In this document: in pieces, positions 8,977 to 15,952 of the stretch
How positions within the stretch are numbered: the stretch's first letter is position 1
Layout: each line of letters begins with the position of its first letter
Made by a program: the position numbers and the translations under genes
Origin: Acidicapsa acidisoli
Lineage (GTDB): Bacteria > Acidobacteriota > Terriglobia > Terriglobales > Acidobacteriaceae
Direction: 5' to 3'
NCBI RefSeq assembly: GCF_025685625.1
Contig: NZ_JAGSYI010000002.1
Span: 744,001 to 808,000, forward strand
Length of the DNA: 64,000 nt
Notes under the pieces: model-generated
Database searches by the model: none
The model's input: the letters and a program-made list of their open reading frames with translations, nothing else
Told to the model about the DNA's origin: nothing

Positions 8977-9540
8977 GTGAAGGGTAAGTTTTTGCTGTCT
9001 GCTTTTGCGTTGTTGCCCATGTCTCTTTTCGGCCAGGTGGCCAAGCCTGCGGCGGCGGACACGGCTCCGGAGTTTGCGCGGTACGAGATCTTTGCTGGAG
9101 CGGACTATTCCAGCGCAAACCAGGTGAAGAGTTCTTCGGCCCTGGTCGGCTTCAATGTCGGCGCGGATGCGAAGCTCAAGAAGTGGTTTGGCGGGGTGGT
9201 GGATTTTGGCGACTACGGTGACTCGCACGGATTGGTGACGCCGACGGTCACGACATTTCTGGCCGGACCGGAGTTTTATATTCCCTCCGACAGGCTCACC
9301 GGATTTCTGCATGTGATGTTTGGCGGAGCGCACACCAGCAACGCGGGCGAAACGCCGGATATTTCGTTTGCCTATGCCTTCGGCGGCGGAATTGAATACA
9401 CCGTCAAGAAGCATTGGGCCGTGCGTGTGTCCGGGGACGACATTCTGTCCTCCTTTGTTCAGAGCTATGGTACTTCTGGCGAATCTCCGCACACCCGGGC
9501 GAATGGTCGCGCCTCCGGCGGCATTGCTTACCGTTTCTAG
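8977..9540 (+). CDS. Outer-membrane beta-barrel protein
   Basis: About 187 residues from the GTG at 8977, chosen because GAGGAG sits 7 nt upstream and the product then begins with a standard signal peptide (KGKFLLSAFALLPMSLFGQ). An ATG at 8956 gives seven more residues but has its GAGG only one base away. The mature protein shows alternating amphipathic strands (YEIFAGADYSSA, ALVGFNVGADAKLKKWFGGVVDFGDYG, FLHVMFGGAHTS, YAFGGGIEYTV) and ends in Tyr-Arg-Phe, the C-terminal aromatic signature of outer-membrane barrels. An 8-strand OmpA-like or OprF-N-like barrel is likely. No peptidoglycan-binding domain follows. It ends 14 bp from the convergent hydrolase gene. Confidence 0.75.
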   Translation: MKGKFLLSAFALLPMSLFGQVAKPAAADTAPEFARYEIFAGADYSSANQVKSSSALVGFNVGADAKLKKWFGGVVDFGDYGDSHGLVTPTVTTFLAGPEFYIPSDRLTGFLHVMFGGAHTSNAGETPDISFAYAFGGGIEYTVKKHWAVRVSGDDILSSFVQSYGTSGESPHTRANGRASGGIAYRF

Positions 9541-9554
9541 CCATTGGACTCTCG

Positions 9555-10469
9555 TTATTGCAAGGTCGCCAGCCAGTTGAGTACAGCGACCTGAAGGGCA
9601 ATGCGCTGATCCGAATAAGAGTGGTCTGTCTGGAAGTGTTGCTCGGTAACATGGGTGCCGCCCAAGGCTCGGACCGTGGTCGCAAGGCGAGTGGCTGCGG
9701 GAGAGAGGCCGTCGTCTGAGGTGATGAGCAGGAGCGGGCGGTTGCCGAACATCGCGGCGTAATCGACAAAATTCCACTGCTTGCGGTGGGAGAGCATCTC
9801 GTCAGCGAGACTCTCTGCCGTGCAGCCCGCCAGCGGCAGGATGTCGTTGTCGGCGAGGCTCTTGAGGAGCCGGGTGCGATTGGCGGCTTCGTGGTCCGCC
9901 GGGACATAGCCGCCTGCCCAGTCACTCATGTTGGCTGCTGAAATGAGCCCGATTCCAAGGATTGCAGGGTCTTGCGCGCCTGCGTAGGCTGCCATGAATC
10001 CGCCCATGCTATGGCCGACGAGGGCGATGCGTTTTGGGTCGGTGCGCAGGCGAGTTGCGTTGGCCGGATCGCGCAGGTAGGCTATGGCTGCGACCGTGTC
10101 TTCGATGGAATTGGCGAAGGAAAATGAGCCCGGCGAGCCCCAACTGCCGCGATAGTCGAAGAAAATGGCGTTCCAGCCAGCGCGGCGAATCGATTGAGCT
10201 AGATCGAGGTTCTTCTCATTGCCCGGGAAGCCGTGAAGGACGATTACGACCGGGTGCGGGCCAACGCCGGAGGCCAGATAGGCGATCGCGTTCAGTTGCG
10301 CGCCATGGCTGGGAATCTGGAAGGCATCCATTTTGGCGGGATTCGCCTTGTCTGCGGGTGGGTCGGCGGTCAGAGCCGCGGGCGGTTGCTGAGCTGCGGC
10401 TGATGTGGATGCGGCGAGAGTTGCGGTGAGCAGGACGGCCGAAAGCTGGAACCTGAGCATAGCTGCCAT
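9555..10469 (-). CDS. Secreted alpha/beta hydrolase (dienelactone hydrolase/acyl-peptidase-like)
   Basis: From the ATG at 10469 the product has about 304 residues and begins with a signal peptide (LRFQLSAVLLTATLAASTSAAAQ). The open frame extends 240 bp further upstream into the permease gene, but that part is low-complexity Ser/Pro-rich and is probably not translated. The hydrolase core is clear: oxyanion strand VVIVLHGFPGNEKN, FFDYRGSWGSPG, nucleophile elbow GHSMGG, an Asp after the later strand (LLLITSDDGLSP) and a catalytic His near the C-terminus (FQTDHSYSD). Ester or peptide substrates are typical, but the exact one is unknown. It follows the ADOP permease by 58 bp on the same strand and may be its last operon gene. 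Confidence 0.8.
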   Translation of the reverse strand: MAAMLRFQLSAVLLTATLAASTSAAAQQPPAALTADPPADKANPAKMDAFQIPSHGAQLNAIAYLASGVGPHPVVIVLHGFPGNEKNLDLAQSIRRAGWNAIFFDYRGSWGSPGSFSFANSIEDTVAAIAYLRDPANATRLRTDPKRIALVGHSMGGFMAAYAGAQDPAILGIGLISAANMSDWAGGYVPADHEAANRTRLLKSLADNDILPLAGCTAESLADEMLSHRKQWNFVDYAAMFGNRPLLLITSDDGLSPAATRLATTVRALGGTHVTEQHFQTDHSYSDQRIALQVAVLNWLATLQ

Positions 10470-10527
10470 TGTGCGGCATGAGGATGGCCGCGTCCAGCGA
10501 AGCCTTTCATCGTGGCGCTGTGCGGTG

Positions 10528-13080
10528 CTATTCCTGATGGAGTGCGCGGGCGACGTCCAGTTTGAGGGCGCGTCTGGCCGGAACGAGAGCGGCGACCACA
10601 ATGATCGCGAGAAGGACGCCGATTGCAGCGGCGTAGCTGGCGAGATCGAGATTGCTGACGCCGTAGAGCACACGACGAAGTACGTGCGAGAGTGCGGCGG
10701 TGAAGCCAACGCCGGTGATCAGTCCGAAAAAAACTGGCCAGGAGAACTGACTCAGCACGGATGCCAGAACTTTAGAGTGACTGGACCCCAAAGCGATGCG
10801 GATAGCGATGTCTTTAGTGCGCTGAGAGACGGTGTACGCGACCAGGCCAAGAATCCCGAGGCCCGCAAGGAGAACGGCGACACCGCCGAGAAGACTTACG
10901 ATCTTTGCGATATTTTCGGAGCCACGGGTAGCGTCGCGGAACTCGCCTTTGAGAAGGCGGATGTCCGGAAAGAGCTTTGGATCGAGGCTTTGTGCTATAG
11001 ATCGGATTGTTGGAGCTAGGCTTTCAGGCGTGCCGGCCGTCTTGACTAACACGACCAGATCGGTCATGTCCGCCTCCTTCGCTGCGTGATATAGCTCGAC
11101 AGTGTCGCCATCCTGCATGTCGATCAAGCGCGCATTGGCTACGACTCCGACGACCGTATCGCCGGGGCTGGAACCGCTGGCGTCCTGCTTGCCGAGAGGG
11201 TCTTCGCCGGGCCACTGTTTGCGGGCGAGGGTGTCGCTGATGATGACCGCGTGATTCTCCCCAGGAAGAAAGTTGCGTCCGCGCACAATCGGAATCTGCA
11301 TGGTCGAGAAGAATGCGGGATCAACCTGAAAGGGGAAGATGCGTACCTCATGCCCGTTAATAGTGTTGGAGATGGTGGAGACACGGACGTGCCCAAGAGG
11401 CGGCATGGAGGTGAGCGCAACAGAGGTGACGCCGGGGATTGCGCGCAGGCGATCTGAGAATCGTTCGAGATAGTTGCGGGCTTCGGCTGGCTTGTAACCA
11501 TGGGTTCCGAGGCCCGGATCGATTGCGACTACCTGCTCGTAGCCGAAGCCGGGGTTTGTGTAAAGAGCGTGTTGCAGGGCCCGTACCAGCAGGCCTGCGA
11601 CGATGAGGAGCACGCAACTTGCTGCTATCTGTGCGCCGAGCAAAACCTGACGGGCGGTGGTCTTGCGATGGCGCTGGCGGGCGATCTGCAACGCAGGTGC
11701 AAACCCGAAGAGGACGGCTGCGAAGAATCCGATGCATACGGTGAAAGCGATGACGCGCCAGTCGGGCGTTGCTGTCATCCACAAGGGCGCGTCGGCATGG
11801 ACGATGGTGATGCGCATGACCACATAGCCAAGAAGCAGCCCGGCGAAGGAACCTAGAGACGAGAGCAGCAGGCTTTCGGTAAATAGCTGGCGGAAGATGC
11901 GGTTGCGGTTGGCGCCAATGGCTACACGGATACTAATTTCGTGTTCCCGGGCAACGCCGCGGGCGAGGAGCAGTCCGCCAAGGTTGGCGCAGGCGACCGC
12001 GAGAATGAGCAGAACGAGGGAACCGGCCATGGTTACGGCAGTTAGCAGTTCGGGCTGCATCAGTTGATCGTGGCCACCGGGATCGCTGCGGATGTATTCG
12101 TTGTCCCAGATGTCTTTCGGATGGATTTTGCGCAGTTGATTGGTGAGTGCGAGCAGTTCCTGTTCGGCGGCTTTTGCAGAGACGCCGGGGGCGAGCCGTC
12201 CCCACATCTCGGCTGGCCCACTTGAGCCCTCGTCTGTGAGGGCGGTGTTGCCCTGGATGAAGTAGGGAATCTGAAGGATCGGGAACCAAAGATCGGGGTG
12301 CTGGCCGCCGAGAGACGCGAGCGCGTTGGGGGTGACTCCGATGACTGTGGCGGGCTTGTGATTGATGTGGACGATCTTGCCTGCGATGTTGGGATCAGAA
12401 CCGAAACGCCGTTGCCAGAGGCCATAACTGAGGACCACGACTGGAGCTGCGGTGGGCGCATCGTCCTGTTGAGGATCGATGAGGCGGCCGAGAGCCGAGT
12501 GGGTGCCGAGTTCGGAGAAGTAGTTGGCAGTTACGAAGTTGTCAGAAACCGGCTGGACATCGTTTTCGAGCTGCAGGCCGCTCGTACCCAGGGTGCCGAT
12601 CACGGCAGAGAGTGTCTTAGCGTGATCGCGGTAGAAGATCATTGACGAGTAGGAAATCGTGTTGGTGGACGCATCCGGAGAACGGCGCTGGAGGCGGACG
12701 AGCGATGCTGGATCGCGCACAGGTAAATATTGAAGAACCATGAGATTAAAGAGGCTGAAGGCGGTTACGTTCACGCCTATTCCGACGGCCAGAACAAGGA
12801 TCGCGCTCAGCGTGAAGCCGGGTGAACGGCGAAGCGTGCGTGCGGCGTAGGCCAGGTCCTGAAAGAGGCGGTCGAACCATTCAAGCCAGGTCCAGCCCCA
12901 GGCTTCCCGGGCTTGCTCTTGCAGACGGACTTGGTTGCCGAAGGTGCGTTTCGCTTCCGGGCGGCCGGCGCGCTCGGCCATTTCGCGGTGGAAGGCCATT
13001 TCTGCTTCGAGTTCGCGGCGCTGGCGGTTACGGGTAAGCAGATAGCCGATGCGGCGGAGGATTTCTCCGATCTTTTCCAT
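10528..13080 (-). CDS. ADOP-type ABC permease (MacB-like periplasmic domains with FtsX)
   Basis: 850 residues. The N-terminal region (RRELEAEMAFHREMAERAG) is the soluble prefix typical of acidobacterial duplicated orphan permeases. The architecture follows the family: TM1 near 90-115 (FTLSAILVLAVGIGVNVTAFSLFN), a MacB-like periplasmic core (to about 340), three TMs with FtsX (VLLILAVACANLGGLLLARG), a second periplasmic core, and a second FtsX block at the C-terminus (LLGGVAVLLAGLGILGLVAYTVSQRTKDIAIRIALG). No ATPase gene is adjacent, as is usual for this family. ATG start with AAAGG upstream. The PadR gene ends 27 bp upstream, the characteristic PadR-ADOP pairing. The role (efflux, lipoprotein handling or signalling) is not established. 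Confidence 0.9.
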   Translation of the reverse strand: MEKIGEILRRIGYLLTRNRQRRELEAEMAFHREMAERAGRPEAKRTFGNQVRLQEQAREAWGWTWLEWFDRLFQDLAYAARTLRRSPGFTLSAILVLAVGIGVNVTAFSLFNLMVLQYLPVRDPASLVRLQRRSPDASTNTISYSSMIFYRDHAKTLSAVIGTLGTSGLQLENDVQPVSDNFVTANYFSELGTHSALGRLIDPQQDDAPTAAPVVVLSYGLWQRRFGSDPNIAGKIVHINHKPATVIGVTPNALASLGGQHPDLWFPILQIPYFIQGNTALTDEGSSGPAEMWGRLAPGVSAKAAEQELLALTNQLRKIHPKDIWDNEYIRSDPGGHDQLMQPELLTAVTMAGSLVLLILAVACANLGGLLLARGVAREHEISIRVAIGANRNRIFRQLFTESLLLSSLGSFAGLLLGYVVMRITIVHADAPLWMTATPDWRVIAFTVCIGFFAAVLFGFAPALQIARQRHRKTTARQVLLGAQIAASCVLLIVAGLLVRALQHALYTNPGFGYEQVVAIDPGLGTHGYKPAEARNYLERFSDRLRAIPGVTSVALTSMPPLGHVRVSTISNTINGHEVRIFPFQVDPAFFSTMQIPIVRGRNFLPGENHAVIISDTLARKQWPGEDPLGKQDASGSSPGDTVVGVVANARLIDMQDGDTVELYHAAKEADMTDLVVLVKTAGTPESLAPTIRSIAQSLDPKLFPDIRLLKGEFRDATRGSENIAKIVSLLGGVAVLLAGLGILGLVAYTVSQRTKDIAIRIALGSSHSKVLASVLSQFSWPVFFGLITGVGFTAALSHVLRRVLYGVSNLDLASYAAAIGVLLAIIVVAALVPARRALKLDVARALHQE

Positions 13081-13107
13081 GGTTGGGCCTTTCGTGGACC
13101 TTGCCTC

Positions 13108-13464
13108 TCAGGCGGTGCGCAGTACGGATTGAATGGCCTGGGTTACGCGATCGTAGTCCTTGAGTTCCGCTTCAAGTTGCTTTTTGCCAGCAAGGGTGAG
13201 GCGGTAGAAGCGGACTTTCCGGTTGGTTTCGGAGATTCCCCATTCGGCCGAAGCCCAGCCTTTGAGCAGGATTTTTTGCAAGGCGGGATAGAGCGAACCT
13301 TCTTCGACCTCCAGAACCTCGCTGGAAAGGACGTGGATGCGCTGGGCGATGGCGTATCCGTGGAGTGGGCCGGAGTGGAGGACGCGCAGGATCAGCATGG
13401 CCAGGGCTCCGGAAGGCATTCCGGACTTAGGCATTTCGTTTTTAGGCATAGCATTCACAGGCAT
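13108..13464 (-). CDS. PadR-family transcriptional regulator
   Basis: About 118 residues with a winged helix: LAMLILRVLHSGPLHGYAIAQRI, then the recognition region VEEGSLYPALQKILLKGW and the wing with KVRFYRLTLAGKKQLEAE. PadR proteins are dimeric repressors acting on nearby promoters. This one precedes an ADOP permease on the same strand, so it probably controls that operon and itself. The start is uncertain. In-frame ATGCCT codon pairs occur every 15 bp at 13464, 13449, 13434 and 13419, and a TTG at 13494 also opens the frame. None has a strong Shine-Dalgarno. I chose the first ATG. The domain call is firm. Confidence 0.85.
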   Translation of the reverse strand: MPVNAMPKNEMPKSGMPSGALAMLILRVLHSGPLHGYAIAQRIHVLSSEVLEVEEGSLYPALQKILLKGWASAEWGISETNRKVRFYRLTLAGKKQLEAELKDYDRVTQAIQSVLRTA

Positions 13465-13479
13465 AGAATGGCTATGCCT
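13419..13479 (-). promoter_or_regulatory. Phased ATGCCT repeats and inverted repeat at the padR start
   Basis: On the minus strand ATGCCT occurs four times at exactly 15-bp intervals (beginning at 13464, 13449, 13434, 13419). The first copy is also one arm of an 8-bp perfect inverted repeat (AGGCATAG/CTATGCCT, 13459-13466 and 13472-13479, 5-nt spacer). It could be an autoregulatory PadR operator; binding is inferred only. Confidence 0.35.
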
Positions 13480-13548
13480 ATAATCAAAAGTCAAGGATTA
13501 TTTTTGTACGCAACGCGATTCTTCTATTTTCGTGAGAGGTTGAAGGAT

Positions 13549-14067
13549 CTATGCGGGAGGCAATTCGCCTATGTCTTCATTCCAGATTTCAGGATGTGCT
13601 GCGATATAGCCGGACAGCAGGTCGACGCACTCCTGGCTGTCGAGGTCGATGACGCGGATGCCGTTTTCTCGCAGCCACGCGACACCTCCCTGGAAGTTGC
13701 GGCTTTCGCCGACGACGAGGGTTCCGATGCGGAACTGACGGATCAGGCCGCTGCAATACCAACAAGGAGCGAGGGTGGTGACCATTACGAGGTTACGGTA
13801 CGAAACCTGACGGCCCGCGCGGCGGAAGGCATCGGTTTCGCCGTGGATGGAAGGATCGCCGTCCTGGACGCGGCGGTTGTGTCCGCTGCTGAGGAGTTGG
13901 CCCTGCTGCGTGAACAGCGCTGCGCCGATTGGGATTCCGCCTTCGGCGAGACCTTGTTGGGCTTCTTTGAAAGCTACCGTCAACATTTGTTGAAACAGGC
14001 TGTCTTCTGAGTGTGATACGGGATCTGGCAACTTAGTTTCCTTGGAATTCGTCATCGGCACTATCAT
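13549..14067 (-). CDS. Nucleoside/cytosine deaminase of the yeast cytosine deaminase type
   Basis: 172 residues of the CDA-fold deaminase superfamily. The zinc motif is HGETDA near residue 75 (His, catalytic Glu) with APCWYCSG near 99 (two Cys ligands). Several stretches match fungal cytosine deaminase as I recall it: EGGIPIGAALF, SGHNRRVQDG, the HGE form of the zinc motif, VVGESRNFQGG and the terminal WNEDIGE. It is therefore predicted to convert cytosine to uracil, though guanine or other bases are possible within the family. Starts at 14067 or 14055 are both ATG. It is divergent from the PaoABCD-like operon across a 158-bp region with an operator-like site (14116-14147). Confidence 0.85.
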   Translation of the reverse strand: MIVPMTNSKETKLPDPVSHSEDSLFQQMLTVAFKEAQQGLAEGGIPIGAALFTQQGQLLSSGHNRRVQDGDPSIHGETDAFRRAGRQVSYRNLVMVTTLAPCWYCSGLIRQFRIGTLVVGESRNFQGGVAWLRENGIRVIDLDSQECVDLLSGYIAAHPEIWNEDIGELPPA

Positions 14068-14115
14068 GCAGGATACGGTATGACGGTGAGAGTTTTGCGT
14101 GGAATCAATCTTTGT

Positions 14116-14147
14116 GGGTTCGTGTAAGAAATATGTAAGATGAACCC
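14116..14147. promoter_or_regulatory. Operator-like inverted repeat between deaminase and pao-like operon
   Basis: GGGTTC (14116-14121) and GAACCC (14142-14147) are inverted copies. Between them TGTAAGA occurs twice (14123-14129 and 14134-14140), 11 bp apart or one helical turn. The site lies between two divergent genes and could control either. No regulator gene is next to it. Confidence 0.35.
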
Positions 14148-14225
14148 CAAGGGCAGCGTGGAATCATTTCAGAAGTGGGCTGATCGTTCCCGATGAGCTG
14201 ACACACGATGTATTGGAGAAGAGCG

Positions 14226-14930
14226 ATGGCAGACGGACCAAAATTGCGAGACGACCAGCACTTGCTGGGGTTAGAGCCACTCACAGAAGCGGCGCACTCG
14301 GAAGAGCATGGCCTCAAGGGGCGGGTGAGCCGGCGAAGCTTTTTATCCGGGCTCGGAGCAGCGGGATTGGTCGCGAGCGCTTCTCCGCTGGCAATGGCTG
14401 CGGGAGTGGAAGCGCCAGCTGGTGCACAACCGGAATCAGGTTCGTCCGCGGCAGCATCGACCGTGCTGGTGAACGGGAAGAGCTACGACCTCAGCGGGCT
14501 AGAGCCTCGGGTTACCCTGTTGGATCTGTTGCGCGAGCGAATTTATCTGACTGGCACCAAGAAGGGATGCGATCACGGTCAATGCGGGGCCTGCACGGTG
14601 CATGTCAACGGGCGCAGGGTGAACTCGTGCCTGACGCTGGCAGTGATGGTTGCAGGCAAGGAAGTTACAACCATTGAGGGCCTTGGACAGCCGGGCAATC
14701 TGCATCCGATGCAAGCGGCTTTTGTGGAGCATGACGGCTATCAGTGCGGCTATTGCACTTCGGGACAGATTATGTCTGCTGTGGCGCTATTGAAGGAACC
14801 GATTGGACCTACGGATGAGGACGTGAAGCACGGTATGGCTGGCAATATTTGCCGTTGCGGAGCTTATCCGAATATCGTGGCGGCGGTGCAGCAGGTGCGC
14901 GGCCATGCTTCCAACACAAGCGTTTCTTAA
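14226..14930 (+). CDS. paoA: Tat-exported 2Fe-2S subunit of a PaoABC-type aldehyde oxidoreductase
   Basis: About 234 residues from the ATG at 14226, preferred over 14208 because GGAG (14215-14218) is well placed. The N-terminus carries a twin-arginine signal (SRRSFLSGLGAAGL near residue 35), so the assembled enzyme is probably periplasmic. The ferredoxin-type domain has CDHGQCGACTVHVNGRRVNSC for one 2Fe-2S cluster, and the helical domain has CGYCTSGQ and GNICRCGAYPNIV for the second. This matches the small subunit of E. coli PaoABC (YagTSR), which oxidises aromatic and other aldehydes. It is followed by FAD, molybdenum and XdhC-like genes in the pao order. Confidence 0.85.
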   Translation: MADGPKLRDDQHLLGLEPLTEAAHSEEHGLKGRVSRRSFLSGLGAAGLVASASPLAMAAGVEAPAGAQPESGSSAAASTVLVNGKSYDLSGLEPRVTLLDLLRERIYLTGTKKGCDHGQCGACTVHVNGRRVNSCLTLAVMVAGKEVTTIEGLGQPGNLHPMQAAFVEHDGYQCGYCTSGQIMSAVALLKEPIGPTDEDVKHGMAGNICRCGAYPNIVAAVQQVRGHASNTSVS

Positions 14931-14959
14931 AAAACCTGGAACCGAATCAGGGGGTTACG

Positions 14960-15925
14960 ATGCATAACTTTACTTATGAGCAGCCTTCTACTATCGACAA
15001 GGCTGTTAGCTCAAGTGGGCGTTTTATTGCTGGTGGAACGACGCTGGTGGATCTGATGAAGCTGGGCGTGGAGTTGCCGTCTGCTTTGGTGGATGTGACG
15101 GCGCTACCGCTGGACCAGGTGGAAGTGCTGCCGAATGGCGGGCTGAAGATTGGGGCGATGGTGCGCAACAGCGATCTTGCGAATCATCCCGAGGTGCTGA
15201 AGAACTATGCGGTTCTGTCGCAGGCACTCCTTTCGGGCGCCTCGCCGCAGTTGCGCAATATGGCGACGACGGGCGGAAATCTGCTGCAACGGACGCGGTG
15301 TCCTTACTTCCGCGATCCTAGTTCGGGAGCATGCAACAAGCGCGATCCCGGCAGCGGATGCGCGGCGATGGAAGGTCATCACCGTATGATGGCGATTCTC
15401 GGAACGAGCGATCATTGCATTGCTACACACCCTTCCGATATGTGCGTGGCGATGACAGCGCTGGAAGCTGTGATTCATGTACAGGGCGCGAAGGGCACGC
15501 GGGAGATTGCGATTGGCGAGTTCTACAAGCTGCCGGGGGATACTCCGGAGATTGAGAATGTGCTTGAGCCGGGCGACCTCATTACGCATGTCACGCTGCC
15601 TCCTGTTGCCGATACGAAGCAGGTGTATCTGAAGCTGCGCGATCGTGCTTCGTATGAATTTGCGCTGGCTTCGGCTGCGGTGGTTGCGCATGTGGAAGAT
15701 GGGCGTATTCGCTCGGTGCGCGTGGCGATGGGCGGAGTGGGAACGCGCCCGTGGCGTTCGCATGGGGCGGAGGTGGCTTTGACAGGGAAGGCTCCGAGTG
15801 TGGCGACCTTCCATGCGGCTGCGGAGGCGGCACTCAAGGGAGCCAGGACGCATCCGGAGAATGCTTTCAAAGTGGAACTGGCGAAGCGCTGCGTGGTGCG
15901 CGCGCTGAAGATGGCGACTGCTTAG
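14960..15925 (+). CDS. paoB: FAD-binding (and probable 4Fe-4S) subunit of aldehyde oxidoreductase
   Basis: About 321 residues from the ATG at 14960 (GGGGG upstream). An open frame upstream overlaps paoA but is not needed. It shows the CO dehydrogenase flavoprotein fold: FAD motifs FIAGGTTLVDLMK and MATTGGNLLQRTRC, and a C-terminal domain with VRVAMGGVGTRPWRS. Extra cysteines in the middle (TRCPYFRD, ACNKRDPGSGC) match the insert that holds an additional 4Fe-4S cluster in PaoB-like subunits. It transfers electrons from the Moco subunit to FAD. Gap to paoA 29 bp and to paoC 27 bp, so one operon. Confidence 0.85.
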   Translation: MHNFTYEQPSTIDKAVSSSGRFIAGGTTLVDLMKLGVELPSALVDVTALPLDQVEVLPNGGLKIGAMVRNSDLANHPEVLKNYAVLSQALLSGASPQLRNMATTGGNLLQRTRCPYFRDPSSGACNKRDPGSGCAAMEGHHRMMAILGTSDHCIATHPSDMCVAMTALEAVIHVQGAKGTREIAIGEFYKLPGDTPEIENVLEPGDLITHVTLPPVADTKQVYLKLRDRASYEFALASAAVVAHVEDGRIRSVRVAMGGVGTRPWRSHGAEVALTGKAPSVATFHAAAEAALKGARTHPENAFKVELAKRCVVRALKMATA

Positions 15926-15952
15926 AGCGGAAGTACGTAAGGAGATTTAACA

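Noticed and set aside
10470-10709. Upstream extension of the alpha/beta hydrolase frame
   Set aside because: It overlaps the ADOP permease gene, is Ser/Pro-rich low complexity, and the ATG at 10469 yields a normal signal peptide.
12913-14010. Long plus-strand open frame of 365 codons
   Set aside because: It runs antisense through the start of the ADOP gene, all of padR and most of the deaminase gene. Those three have clear family motifs, and this frame has none.
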